Assembly (NCBI GenBank): GCA_963791425.1
Contig: CAWBSE010000002.1
Coordinates: forward strand, 124,001-188,000
Length of the DNA: 64,000 nucleotides
Source of the DNA: DATBLE01 sp963791425
GTDB lineage: Bacteria; Actinomycetota; Thermoleophilia; Gaiellales; Gaiellaceae
Direction: 5' to 3'
A program made the translations under genes and the position numbers. Positions 49,890-59,413 of this stretch are shown here, piece by piece (positions within the stretch are counted from its first letter, which is position 1; every line of letters starts with the position of its first letter). The notes beneath the pieces were generated by a model. It was not told the DNA's origin. It saw only the letters and a program-made list of their open reading frames with translations, and searched no databases.

Positions 49890-50765
49890 ACGGCCGGCAG
49901 GCGGTCGAGCAGCGCCAGCACGACGCCCTCGCGCAGGCCGCCCTTGCCGACCTCGAGCGGGACGGCGAGCAGCGACTGGATCTCGGCGAGGATCGCCGCG
50001 CCGGCGGGGAGGGCGCGCACCCGCCAGAGGTCGATGTCGTAGCGCGCGGTCAGCTCGGCGGCCGGTGTCCGGCGCAGGATCCGGATCGCCTCGCCCAGCT
50101 CGTCCGGCCCGAGCGTGCGGCCGACGAGCTTGCGCAGGTTCCGGGCGGTGCCGCCGACGGCGAGCGCCTGACCGGGCAGCGGTGGAGTCATCGTCGCCAC
50201 GGTCGCGCGCGCCTCCGCGCGGAGAGCGGCCTGCTCGTCCCTGGTCGGCGGGTCGCCGTACGGGATGCGCGCCGAGCAGCCGCAGCGACCCGAGGTCGAC
50301 CGAGCGGAGCCACGCGGCCCCGTCGTCGACCGTCCCGACCGCGATCTGCGCCGAGCCGCCGCCCACGTCGCACACCGCGACCGCCCCGTCTGCCGAACTG
50401 CCTTCGAGCGCTCCCTCGAACGCGAGGCGGGCCTCCTCCTCGCGCGAGAGCACGCGCGCGCCGACCCCTGCCGCCCGCGAGATCGACCGCACGAGCTGGT
50501 CGGAGTTGCGCGCCTGCCGGCCGGGCGAGGCGACGACGACGTCGATCAGCGCCGCGCCGGCGGCGCGCGCCTCGGTGACGAAGCCGGCCACGCACTCGAC
50601 GGTCTCGGCCAGCTTCGGCGCCGAGATCGCGCCGTTGCGCTCCACGTCGGCGCCGAGCCCGATCACCTGCTTCCCGCGGGCGGCGGCGGAGATGCCGTCG
50701 GGCGAACGCGAGCCGACCAGGAGCCGGACCGTGTTCGAGCCCACGTCGATGACTGCAACGTTCAT
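49871..50765 (-). CDS. ppx: Exopolyphosphatase/GppA-family phosphatase Ppx (one frameshift)
   Basis: About 297 residues from ATG 50763-50765: VAVIDVGSNTVRLLVG (ATPase phosphate 1), SREEEARLAFEGAL, VAVCDVGGGSAQIAVG (phosphate 2) and, after a break, PPLPGQALAVGGTARNLRKL and DLWRVRALPAGAAIL. One extra base at 50266-50274 separates SLRLLG from RIPYGDPP. Hydrolyses terminal phosphates of polyphosphate or pppGpp. Short form (no HD domain). Preceded by Pho-box-like repeats. Confidence 0.88.
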
Positions 50766-50802
50766 CGTCCGCTCATTGTCCCGGCAGCCCCGGCTGTGAA
50801 GC

Positions 50803-50835
50803 GGGGACGATCTGGTGAAGAGCTGGTTAAGGGAT
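50803..50835 (-). promoter_or_regulatory. Pho-box-like 11-bp direct repeats upstream of ppx
   Basis: Three 11-base units in the plus strand, ggggacgatct, ggtgaagagct, ggttaagggat; on the minus strand they read (GT)CCCC, TTCACC, TTAACC at 11-base steps, the format of actinobacterial GTTCACC Pho boxes. They lie 38-70 bases before the ppx ATG. The weakest array of the four in this window. The last unit touches the ppk stop codon. Confidence 0.5.
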
Positions 50836-52950
50836 CAGCTGACGCGGCGCGGCCGCCGCCGGCGACGGGCCGCCCGCATCAGCACCGCCTGCGCAGACCG
50901 CGGGGGCTCGCCCTTCTTCGGGCTGTGGCGCTTCCACGTCCCGTCGGGCTGGAGCTCCCAGGCCGTGTTGTCGTCGAGCAGGGCGTCGAGCGTTGCGCCG
51001 AGCCGCTGCTGGAGCCGGGTGTCCTCCACCGGGGCGACCGCCTCCAGGCGGTGGTCGAGGTTCCGCGGCAGCAGATCGGCGCTGCCGACGAAGTACTTGC
51101 GCTGCCCGCGGGCCTCGAAGTGGTAGACGCGGCTGTGCTCGAGGAAGCGGCCGAGCACGCTGCGCACGCGGATGTTCTCGCTCAGCCCCTTCACACCCGG
51201 GCGGAGCGCGCAGATACCGCGAATGATCAGGTCGACCTTCGCGCCCGCCTGCGACGCCAGGTAGAGCTCGTCGATGATCCTCGGGTCGCTGAGGTTGTTC
51301 ACCTTCAGCCGGATGACGGCGTGCTTCTTCGCGGCGGCCGCGCTCGCGACCGCGCGGATCTCCTCGATCACCCGGTCGCGCAGGTTGAACGGCGCGACGA
51401 GCAGCTTGCGGAACCGCTCCGGCTTGCCGAACCCGGTGACGTAGTTGAAGAGGTTGGCGACGTCGTCGGCGATCTCCGGATCGGCGGTGAACAGCCCGAA
51501 GTCCTCGTAGAGGCGCGCGGTCACCGAGTGGTAGTTGCCGGTGCCGATGTGGACGTAGCGCTTCAGCCCGCCCGCCTCGCGGCGGACGACGAGCGTCGCC
51601 TTCGCGTGCATCTTCAGGTTCGGGAAGCCGTGGACGACGTGGACGCCGGCGCGCTCGAGCGCCTGCGACCACTCGATGTTCCGCCGCTCGTCGAAGCGGG
51701 CCTTCAGTTCGACGAGGCAGACGCTCTGCTTGCCGTTCTCGGACGCCTCGGCCAGGGCCGGAACCAGCGGTGTCTCGTCGCTCGTGCGGTACACCGTCGC
51801 CTTCAGCGCGATCACGTCGGGATCGCTCGCCGCGGCGCTGACGAACGCCCCGAAGCTCGTCGCGAACGAGTCGTACGGGTGGTGGACGAGGATGTCCGAC
51901 TTCGCGATCTCGGAGAAGACGTCGCGCGCCTCGTTCGAGAAGCGCGGATGCGTGACCGGTGCCCACGGCTCCGCCTTCAGCTCCGGCCGGTCGAGCGACG
52001 CCAGCTGCATCGCGTCGGCGAGGTCGAGCAGGCCCGGGACGAGGTACACCTGCTCGTCCTCCACCCGCAGTCCGTGCTTCAGGCGCTCGAGGAGCTCGGG
52101 CGAGGTCGACCTGGCCACCTCGATGCGCACGATGTCGCCGAAGCGGCGGCGGCGGAGCTCGAGCTGCACGGCTTCGAGCAGGTCGTCGGCCTCGTCGGAG
52201 AGCTCGAAGTCGGCGTCACGGCTCAGCCTGAACGGTGAGACGCCCCTGATCTCCATCTGGGGGAACAGCGAGTCGAGGAAGTGCGCGATCACGTCCTCGA
52301 GCGGCACGAACAGTCCGCGCAGGCCGACCGGGACGAAGCGCGGCAGCCCCTCCGGCACCTTGACCCTGGCGAGCCGCTCCTCCCCGGTCTCGGGATCACG
52401 GACGAACACGCCGAGGCTGAGCGACAGCGCCGAGATATACGGGAACGGCTGGCCCGGCCCGACGGCGAGCGGCGTCAGCACCGGGTAGATCTCCTGCCGG
52501 AACCGCAGCGTGAGCTCGTGCAGCTCCTCCTCGTCGCAGTCGGCGACGGTGCCGATCCGGATCCCCTCCGCGGCGAGCGCCGGAACCAGGTCGTCGGCCC
52601 AGAGCGCCGCCTGGCGCGCGGTGAGCGCCTCGACGCGCCTGCGGATCTCCGCGAGCATCGCCTTCGGCGTATTGCCGTCGTCGGAGCGGACGTTCAGGCC
52701 CGACGCCGCCTGGTCGAGCAGCCCGGCGACGCGCACGGCGAAGAACTCGTCCATGTGCGAGGAGAAGAAGGCGATGTACTTCACGCGCTCGAGCAGCGGC
52801 AGGCTCTCGTCGAACGCCTGCTCGAGCACGCGGGTGCTCCAGTCGATGCTGGAGAGCTCCCGGTTCAGGAGCCTGTTCGGCAGCCTTCGTGCCGGCGTGC
52901 CGCGGCGGGCCGGCGGCCGTTGGCGGCGGTCTTCTCGCGATGGGGCACAC
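50835..52950 (-). CDS. ppk: Polyphosphate kinase Ppk1 (one frameshift near the start)
   Basis: About 704 residues. Motifs: LNRELSSIDWSTRVLEQAFDESLPLLERVKY, FFAVRVAGL, HHPYDSFATSFGAFV, ALKATVYRTS, KARFDERRNIEWSQAL, the phospho-acceptor His region VHGFPNLKMHAKATLVVRRE and YVHIGTGNYHSVTA. Polymerises phosphate from ATP reversibly. Downstream 52829 it is intact; between 52868 and 52900 one extra base separates the short N-terminal tail from LLNRELS. I take GTG 52948-52950 as start, 2 bases after the response-regulator TAA, which gives an exact codon count after correction. Confidence 0.92.
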
Positions 52951-52952
52951 CC

Positions 52953-53648
52953 TTACTTTGACTGCGGTTCGAGCTTGTAGCCAACTCCATGCCGTGTGTG
53001 GATGAACACATGCTCCGCCGCACGGCGGTCGATCTTGTCCCTGAGCTTGCGGACGAAGACGTCGACGGTGCGGTCGCGGTAGCGCTGGCGGCGGCCCCAG
53101 ATGCGCTGCATCAGCTCCTCGCGCGTGACGACGCGCCCCTGTTCGAGCGCGAGCGCGTGCAGCAGCCGGAACTCGGTGAGCGTCAGCTCGGCGCTCTCGC
53201 CGTTCACGTACGCCTGGACGTTGGCGGGGTCGATCACGAGCTCCTCGATCTCGATCCGGTCGCCGCGGTCGGGCGACTGCGCGCTGACGCCGCGGCGCAC
53301 GGCAGCGCGCACGCGGGCGACGAGCTCGCCCATCGAGAACGGCTTCACCAGGTAGTCGTCGGCCCCGAGCTCGAGCGCGCGGATGCGGTCGCCCTCGGTG
53401 CCGCGCGCGCTGACGACGACGATCGGCGTGCCGATCCCCTCGCCGCGGACGGTCTCGATCAGCTCCCAACCGTCCAGGCCGGGAAGCATCAGGTCGAGCA
53501 CGCACGCGTCGGGGCGTTCGTAGCGGAGCCGGGCGAGCCCGAGCTCTCCTCGCTCGACCGTGACGGCGTCGAATCCGCCCGCCTCGAGATGGCGCGCGAT
53601 GCCGTCCGCAATCACGTCGTCGTCCTCGACGATCAGCACCCGAGGCAT
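52953..53648 (-). CDS. OmpR/PhoB-family response regulator, RegX3/PhoP-like
   Basis: 231 residues: VLIVEDDDVIADG pocket, Asp in CVLDLMLPGLDGW, VVVSARGTEGDR, DDYLVKPFSM, winged helix LTLTEFRLLHALALEQGRVVTREELMQRIWG. Upstream of ppk in one transcript (2-base gap) and divergent from a histidine kinase. Pho-box repeats sit 36-68 bases before its ATG, oriented toward it, so autoregulation by phosphate is likely. Paralogue of the regulator at 46913-47608. Confidence 0.92.
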   Translation of the reverse strand: MPRVLIVEDDDVIADGIARHLEAGGFDAVTVERGELGLARLRYERPDACVLDLMLPGLDGWELIETVRGEGIGTPIVVVSARGTEGDRIRALELGADDYLVKPFSMGELVARVRAAVRRGVSAQSPDRGDRIEIEELVIDPANVQAYVNGESAELTLTEFRLLHALALEQGRVVTREELMQRIWGRRQRYRDRTVDVFVRKLRDKIDRRAAEHVFIHTRHGVGYKLEPQSK

Positions 53649-53683
53649 CACGCCTACGATAGATCCTCCCCACGATCCGACCC

Positions 53684-53716
53684 GGTGACGATCTGGTGAC
53701 AATCTGGTGAAGCGTT
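53684..53716 (-). promoter_or_regulatory. Pho box: three 11-bp direct repeats between response regulator and kinase
   Basis: Plus-strand units ggtgacgatct, ggtgacaatct, ggtgaagcgtt in exact 11-base register. On the minus strand they read CTTCACC, TGTCACC, CGTCACC at 11-base steps. Streptomyces PhoP boxes are 11-base direct repeat units built on GTTCACC. Oriented toward the response regulator and ppk. The array overlaps the GTG (53707) of the kinase gene, so the kinase may start at GTG 53755 instead. Confidence 0.72.
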
Positions 53717-54678
53717 TCCGCAGCCGTCCCGCCGCCGCCGAGGCCCACGAGCCGGTGCGCGGCGATCTCGAGCGCGCGCGCGTCCTGATCGAGGAGAGCC
53801 GCGAGATCGTCGTCGTGCTCGACGAGTCGCGCCGCGTGGTCACCGCGAGCAGGCGCGCCCGCGAGGCGCTCGACGGCCTCGTCGAGGGCGGGGTGCTCCC
53901 GGAGGAGCAGCTGCACCTCGGCGGGAGGACGCCGCTCGAGATCCCGTACGAGCTCGGCGACCGCCGCGAGACGCTCGTGTACCTGAGCGCACCCGGCGAC
54001 CTCGCCGCCTACGAGGAGCTCCGCGCCGGGTTCACCGCCGCCGTCTCGCACGAGCTGCGCACGCCGCTCGCCCGGCTGATGGCGCTGCTGGAGAGCGCGC
54101 TCCTGCCCGGCGCCGACCAGGACGAGCTGATCGGCCGGGCCCGCGGCGAGGTCCAGCGCATCGGCGAGCTGATCGACGACGTGCTCTTCCTCAGCGAGCT
54201 CGAGAGCGGCCGCGCGGTGGTCGCGCTCGGCTCGATCCGCGCGCTGCCGGTGATCGAGCAGGTCGTCGCCGAGGTCGGCGACCGGGCGGCGGCGGCCGGG
54301 CTCACCCTCGAGGTGGAGTGCACGGCCTCGTTCGACCTGCCGCTGCGGGCGCGGATGCTGCAGGTGGTCGTCCAGAACCTGGTCGAGAACGCGATTCGGT
54401 ACGCCGGCGAGGGTGCGACCTGCGTCGTGACGTGTGTCGAGGGCGCGAGCGACCGCCGGCTGATCGTCTCCGACGACGGCGCGGGCGTCTCGGAGGAGGA
54501 CCTGCCGCGCCTCTTCGAGCGCTTCTACCGGACGGACACCGCACGGACGACGCTCGGCACCGGCCTCGGGCTGGCGATCGTCAAGCACGTGGTCGTCGCC
54601 GCCGCCGGCACGGTCGAGGCGACCGTGACGCCGGGAGGCGGGCTGACCGTCACCTGCGTCTTCCCCGCCCGGCTCTGA
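53707..54678 (+). CDS. Soluble sensor histidine kinase, PhoR/SenX3-like
   Basis: 323 residues from GTG 53707 (or GTG 53755). PAS-like N-terminal region (IEESREIVVVLDESRRVVTASRRARE), HisKA box FTAAVSHELRTPLARL with phospho-His, HATPase with NLVENAIRYA (N box), VSDDGAGVSEED (G1), FERFYRTD (F box), GTGLGLAIVKHV (G2). No membrane segment is visible, unlike SenX3 or PhoR, so it must sense through partners such as PhoU/Pst. Divergent from the regulator it should phosphorylate. Confidence 0.88.
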   Translation: MKRFRSRPAAAEAHEPVRGDLERARVLIEESREIVVVLDESRRVVTASRRAREALDGLVEGGVLPEEQLHLGGRTPLEIPYELGDRRETLVYLSAPGDLAAYEELRAGFTAAVSHELRTPLARLMALLESALLPGADQDELIGRARGEVQRIGELIDDVLFLSELESGRAVVALGSIRALPVIEQVVAEVGDRAAAAGLTLEVECTASFDLPLRARMLQVVVQNLVENAIRYAGEGATCVVTCVEGASDRRLIVSDDGAGVSEEDLPRLFERFYRTDTARTTLGTGLGLAIVKHVVVAAAGTVEATVTPGGGLTVTCVFPARL

Positions 54679-54693
54679 TAGACACTGGCCGGA

Positions 54694-55314
54694 ATGCGCA
54701 TTCGCTTCACACCCGAGCGCCGCGAGTTCTTCGTGCTCTTCTCGCGCGCCTCATCGAACGCGGTCGACATCGCGCGGCTCGGCCGCGAGCTCTTCGAGCG
54801 CTTCCCGCAGGACGGCGCAGAGCTGATCGGCCGGATCAAGGAGCACGAGCACACCGGCGACGACCTCACCCACGAGATCGTCACGCTGATCAACAAGACG
54901 TTCGTGACGCCGTTCGACCGCGACGACATCTACCGCCTGGCCACGGCGATCGACGACGTCTGCGACTTCGTCGACGAGACGGCCGACAACCTCGGCTCGT
55001 GGGGGGTCACCGACGTGCCGCCCGAGGCTCGACAGCTCGCCGATGTGATCCTGCAGGCGACGGTGCTCCTCGACGAGGCGGTGCAGCAACTGGAGGGATT
55101 CAAGGACTCGAAGCCGCAGGTGATCGCACTGCGCGCGCTCGAGGACGAGGGCGACCGGCTGTACCGCGACGGCGTCGGTGCGCTCTTCCGCTCGGGCGCG
55201 GACCCGCTGATGGTGATCCGCTGGAAGGACCTCTACGAGGGTCTCGAGGAGGCGGTCGACGCCTGCGAGAACGCGGCCGACGTGCTCGAGGCGATCGTGG
55301 TCAAGAACCGCTAG
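54694..55314 (+). CDS. DUF47/PhoU-like Pit accessory protein
   Basis: 206-residue all-helical PhoU-like protein: FTPERREFFVLFSRASSNAVD, EHEHTGDDLTHEIVTLINKTFVTPFDRDDIYRLATAIDDVCDFVDETADN with the E/DxxxD metal sites, DPLMVIRWKDLYEGLEEAVDACENAADVLEAI. The family accompanies Pit phosphate transporters and probably regulates them. Ends 10 bases before the pit gene, same strand. Confidence 0.92.
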   Translation: MRIRFTPERREFFVLFSRASSNAVDIARLGRELFERFPQDGAELIGRIKEHEHTGDDLTHEIVTLINKTFVTPFDRDDIYRLATAIDDVCDFVDETADNLGSWGVTDVPPEARQLADVILQATVLLDEAVQQLEGFKDSKPQVIALRALEDEGDRLYRDGVGALFRSGADPLMVIRWKDLYEGLEEAVDACENAADVLEAIVVKNR

Positions 55315-55324
55315 CCGAGGCCTC

Positions 55325-56318
55325 GTGCAAAGCGACATCTTCATGGTCATCGTGGTGATCGTCGCCCTCGGCTTCGACTTCACCAACGGCTTCCACGACA
55401 CCGCGAACGCCGTTGCGACCTCGATCTCGACGCACGCGCTCTCGCCGCGGATGGCGGTCGCGATTGCGTCGGTCGCGAACCTCTTCGGCGCCTTCGTGAC
55501 GACGGCGGTCGCGAACGACCGTCGGCAGCGGGATCGTCGACTCCAACCTCGTGACCACGCAGACCGTGCTCGCCGCGCTGTTCGGGGCGATCACATGGAA
55601 CCTGCTGACGTGGAGACTCGGCCTGCCGTCCAGCTCGTCGCATGCGCTGATCGGCGGCCTCGTCGGCGCGGCGATCGCGGCGTCGGGGACGAGCAGCGTG
55701 CAGTGGCACAGCCTCGTGCACAAGGTGATCATCCCCGCGCTCGTCGCCCCGCCGCTCGCGTTCGGGGCCGCATTCGTGGTGTTGATCGCGATCTTCTGGG
55801 TCTTCAAGCGCATGACGTCGTCGCACGCAAACCGCATGTTCCGGATCGGGCAGCTGTTCTCGGGCACGTTCGTCGCGTTCACGCACGGTGCGAACGACGC
55901 CCAGAAGACGATGGGTGTGATCGCGCTCGCCCTGCTCTCGAACGGTACGATCGACCACTTCTACATCCCGACCTGGGTGAAGATCAGCGCGGGCCTGGCG
56001 ATCGCGGCGGGCACGTACGTCGGCGGCTGGCGGATCATGCGGACGATCGGCCAACGGCTGTACAAGATGGAGCCCCCCGCCGGGTTCTCGGCGCAGCTCA
56101 CCGCCGGGGCCGTGATCGACGTCGCCACCCGCCTCGGCTATCCGCTGTCGACCACGCACGTGATCACGGGCGGCGTGCTCGGCTCGGGCTCGACCCGCCG
56201 GTTCCGCGCCGTGCGCTGGGGCCTCGCCGGGAACATCGTCGGCGCCTGGTTCCTCACGCTGCCGGCCGCCGCGATCGTCGCGGCCGCGCTCTACTGGCCG
56301 GTGCAGGCGATCTTCTAG
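55325..56318 (+). CDS. pit: Pit-family inorganic phosphate transporter (one frameshift)
   Basis: About 330 residues from GTG 55325: GFDFTNGFHDTANAVATSISTHALSPRMAV (PD001131-type repeat), LGLPSSSSHALIGGLVGAAIA, GTFVAFTHGANDAQKTMGVI and YPLSTTHVITGGVLGSGSTRR. Low-affinity, proton-coupled metal-phosphate importer. One extra G near 55516 separates TTAVAN from TVGSGIVDSN. Operon with the DUF47 gene; convergent with pstS (58-base gap). Confidence 0.9.
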
Positions 56319-56376
56319 CAAATGGTCGCGGGCGCCCCGTAGGACGCCCGCGACAGCAGCACCGGAGCGGAGGGTG

Positions 56377-57405
56377 CTAGCTCTGGATCTTCTTCAGCGT
56401 CTTCTCCGAGGCGACGAGCACGACCTTCGGCAGCGGCGCGAAGAGGAGCTTCGGCGCCAGCTTCTGGCCCTGCGTCGGGTTGACCGCGTAGAAGATGAAC
56501 TGCCGCAGCGCGGCCGCCTTGGACGTCTTCGCCGGCGCGATCACGTACGTGAAGGTGCAGATCGGGTAGGCGAGCGGGTCGGCCTTCGGCGGGTTGACGA
56601 TGTGCAGCTCGCCCGACGGCGGGACGGACTTGACCGTCGCGGCGGCGGCGGTGATCCCGCGCAGCCCGGGAGTCGTGTACGCGCCCGAGTTGTTCCGGAT
56701 CGACGCGAACTTGAGGCGGTTCTTCAGCGCGTACGCCACGTCGACGTAGCCGATCGCGCCCTGCGTGTTCGAGACGACGCCGGCGACGCCGGACGAGCCC
56801 TTGCCGCCCTGGCCGGCCGGCCAGTTCGCGTTGACGCCGACGCCGATCTTCGACTTCCAGGCCGGGCTCACCGAGGAGAGGTAGTCGGTGAAGTTGTAGG
56901 TCGTCCCCGAGTTGTCGCTGCGGTAGACGGGCGTGATCCCGGTGGAGGGCAGGCTGACCTTCGGGTTCAGCGCCTTGATCGCCGGGTCGTCCCACTTCGT
57001 GATCTGGCCGAGGTAGATCTTCGCGACCACGGCGCCGGTCAGGCGCAGGTTGTTCGGGACGTTCGAGAGGTTGTAGATGACCGAGGTCGCCGACAGCGCC
57101 CACGGGATCTGGACGCAGCCGTTGCAGGCGTTGAACTGGTCGGGCGACAGCGGCGCGTCACTGGCGCCGAAGTCGACCTGGCGGGCGGTGACCGCGGCGA
57201 TGCCCGCGCCCGAGCCGACCGGGCTGTACGCGATCTTCGTGCCGGTCTTCGACTGGTAGTCGGCCTGCCACAGCGAGACGAGCGGCGCGACGAACGTGCT
57301 GCCGGCGCCCGTCAGCGTGTCGTCGGTGCTCTTCGCGCCGGCGCTGACCGCGGCGATCAGGCCGACGGCGAGCACCCCGGCGACGGTCGTGAGCATGCGC
57401 TTCAT
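56377..57405 (-). CDS. pstS: Phosphate ABC transporter substrate-binding protein PstS
   Basis: 342 residues from ATG 57403-57405 (the reading from 57459 is rejected; AGGAG lies 10 bases before this ATG). Signal peptide MKRMLTTVAGVLAVGLIAAVSA, then TGAGSTFVAPLVSLWQADY, SPVGSGAGIAAVTARQVDFGASDAPL, YRSDNSGTTYNFTDYL and NTQGAIGYVDVAYAL, the phosphate-binding loops. No lipobox Cys. Follows pstA in the pstC-pstA-pstS order with its own upstream Pho box, so high expression on phosphate limitation is expected. Confidence 0.93.
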   Translation of the reverse strand: MKRMLTTVAGVLAVGLIAAVSAGAKSTDDTLTGAGSTFVAPLVSLWQADYQSKTGTKIAYSPVGSGAGIAAVTARQVDFGASDAPLSPDQFNACNGCVQIPWALSATSVIYNLSNVPNNLRLTGAVVAKIYLGQITKWDDPAIKALNPKVSLPSTGITPVYRSDNSGTTYNFTDYLSSVSPAWKSKIGVGVNANWPAGQGGKGSSGVAGVVSNTQGAIGYVDVAYALKNRLKFASIRNNSGAYTTPGLRGITAAAATVKSVPPSGELHIVNPPKADPLAYPICTFTYVIAPAKTSKAAALRQFIFYAVNPTQGQKLAPKLLFAPLPKVVLVASEKTLKKIQS

Positions 57406-57488
57406 GTGAGTGTGTCTCCTTCTCTCCCTGGGATGATGGGTTTCGCGGTCAGTGTCCAAGCGGCACGGGCGCGCGTGGGCTGAAAGCC

Positions 57489-57521
57489 GGTGAAGGCCTG
57501 GTGAAAGGTCTGTGAACGCCT
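57489..57521 (-). promoter_or_regulatory. Pho box: three 11-bp direct repeats upstream of pstS
   Basis: Plus-strand units ggtgaaggcct, ggtgaaaggtc, tgtgaacgcct in 11-base register; minus strand reads GTTCACA, TTTCACC, CTTCACC. Oriented toward pstS, 84 bases before its ATG, and reaching the last bases of pstA. A separate promoter for pstS inside the transport operon is a common way to make the binding protein in excess. Confidence 0.72.
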
Positions 57522-58393
57522 ACTTGCCGGCGAACTTCCGGCCCGCCCGGTGCAGCAGGAACCGCGCGGTCAGGCTCGTCGTGAGCACGAAGACGATCAG
57601 CACGAACGCCGCCGCCCAGGCCTGGCTGTGCTGGCCGGGATCGGGCGACTCGGAGTAGGTGAAGATGATGAACGGGATCGAGGCGACCGGGTGCCGTGGG
57701 TCGCCGGACACGGAGTTGACGAAGAGCGTCGAGGTGAAGAGGATCGGCGCCGTCTCGCCGGCCGCGCGGGCGACCGCGAGCGTCGCACCGGTGACGATCC
57801 CGCCCATCGTGGTCGGGAGCACGATCCGCAGCACCGTCCGCCACTTCGAGACGCCGAGCGCCTGGCTCGCCTCGCGGAGCGACTGCGGGACGAGCGCGAG
57901 CACCTCCTGGGTCGCCCGCGCGACCAGCGGCAGCTCGATGATCGCGAGCGCGATCGCGGCGATGAACGCGTTCTGCTTGAAGCGCAGCACGAGCAGCGAG
58001 AAGACGACGATCCCGATCACGATCGAGGGGATCCCGTTGAGGACGTCGAGCGCCGAGCGGATGACGAGCGCCGCACGCCTGCCGGCGAACTCGCTGACGT
58101 AGATCGCGATCAGCACGCCGAGCGGGCAGCGCCATCGCCGTCGCCAGGGCGACGAGCAGCATCGATCCGACGAACGCGTGCGCGATGCCGCCGCCCGACT
58201 CCCCGAACGGCGGCGCCGTCTTGGTGAACAGGTCCCAGTTCAGCGCCGGCAGCGCATGGATGAGCACCGAGACGACGACGAGCGCCGAGCATCGCGACGG
58301 CGAAGGCGGCGCCGAGGATCGCCACGATCTCGACGGCGCGGTTCTGAGCCTTCCGGCGCTTGACCCTGCCGGTGGCGACGGCAGGCGGCTCAT
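57520..58393 (-). CDS. pstA: Phosphate ABC transporter permease PstA (about three frame disruptions)
   Basis: About 290 residues. Readable pieces: RAVEIVAILGAAFAVAMLG, ALVVVSVLIHALPALNWDLFTKTAPPFGESGGGIAHAFVGSMLLVALATAMALP, then LIAIYVSEFAGRRAALVIRSALDVLNGIPSIVIGI and SLREASQALGVSKWRTVLRIVLPTTMGGIVTG (EAA loop). Extra bases near 58125 and 58285, plus a third shift near 58361-58380 or an alternative start. ATG 58391-58393 is one base after the corrected pstC stop. Inner-membrane channel half of PstCA. Confidence 0.85.
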
Positions 58394-58394
58394 G

Positions 58395-59369
58395 TCAGCT
58401 TCCCTGCTTCAGCTCGAAGCGCTTGACGATCGCCTGGGCGCGAGAGGTTCACGACCAGGGTGAAGATGAGCAGGATCAGCGCCAGATAGGCGAGCGACGA
58501 CACGGCCAGGTGGGTGGTCGCGCCCTGGAACTGGTTGGCGATCCGGCTCGCCAGCGTGTCGCCGCGCGAGAACAGGTTGAGCGTGATGCCGTTCTGCGCC
58601 GAGCCGATCACCTGCGTGACGGCGATCGCCTCGCCGAGCGCGCGGCCGAGGCCGAGCAGGATCGCGGCGACGACGCCTCCGCGCGTGTACGGGAGGACGA
58701 CGCCGCGCACCATCTCCCAGCGCGTCAGGCCGAGGCCGATCGCGCCCTCCTTCAGGTCGCTCGGCACGGTCGTGAACAGCTCGCGGCAGATCGACGAGCT
58801 GATCGGGATGATCATGATCGACAGCACGATGATCGCCGGCAGGTAGCCCTGGGTGTTCGTCGACCCGCGGAAGAACGGCGTCCAGCCGAGCACCGAAGTC
58901 GAGGAACGGCTCGAGGTCCTTCTGGACGAACGGCCCGAGGACGAGGATGCCCCAGAGCCCGATCACGACGCTCGGCAGGGCCGCCAGCATCTCGATCAGG
59001 GCGCCGACGACGCCGCGGACACCGCTCGGGGCGAGCTCGCTGAGGAAGAGGCCGATCGCGATCGACAACGGGGCGGCGAACAGCAGCGCGACGAACGACG
59101 TGATCGCCGTCCCGTAGATCAGGTTGAGCGCGCCGTAGACGTCGTGGTTCGGGTCCCAGACCTGGTGCCAGACGAACCCGATCCCGAAGTGGCCGACCGA
59201 GAGCGACGCGCCCTGGACGACCTTCCAGACGATCGTCCCGATCACGACGAGCGCGAGAATCGCGGCGGCGGCGCGTCAGCGACCGCAGACCGTTGTCGCC
59301 GAGGCGGTCCCGGCGCGACCGCCTCGATGCGAGGGCGTGCGGCGGCAGCTCGGTAAGAGGCGCGTCCAT
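58395..59369 (-). CDS. pstC: Phosphate ABC transporter permease PstC (three frameshifts)
   Basis: About 323 residues after removing three extra bases (near 59274, 58895 and 58440), which gives an exact codon count. Pieces: MDAPLTELPPHALASRR start, AILALVVIGTIVWKVVQGASLSVGHFGIGFVW, GTAITSFVALLFAAPLSIAIGLFLSELAP, VLGWTPFFRGSTNTQGYLPA, EGAIGLGLTRWEMVRGVVLPYTRGG (EAA loop), and the typical end ARQAIVKRFELK-like sequence. Without correcting the last site the frame runs to a TGA overlapping the pstA start. First gene of pstC-pstA-pstS. Confidence 0.85.
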
Positions 59370-59413
59370 GCCGCGGCGCAGCTTTGCAGCCGCCGAAGCG
59401 GCCTCGAAAGGGC

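Noticed and set aside
52396..54588. 730-codon minus-strand open frame spanning ppk start, response regulator and kinase
   Set aside because: Composition is shadow-like; it crosses three well-supported genes in other frames.
54679..54693. A fifth Pho box before the DUF47-pit unit
   Set aside because: Only one isolated TTCACA-like hexamer inside the DUF47 coding start; no 11-base repetition.
57406..57459. Longer pstS start at 57459
   Set aside because: The extra 18 residues are polar and would sit before the signal peptide; ATG 57403-57405 has AGGAG 10 bases upstream and starts directly with MKR-type signal sequence.
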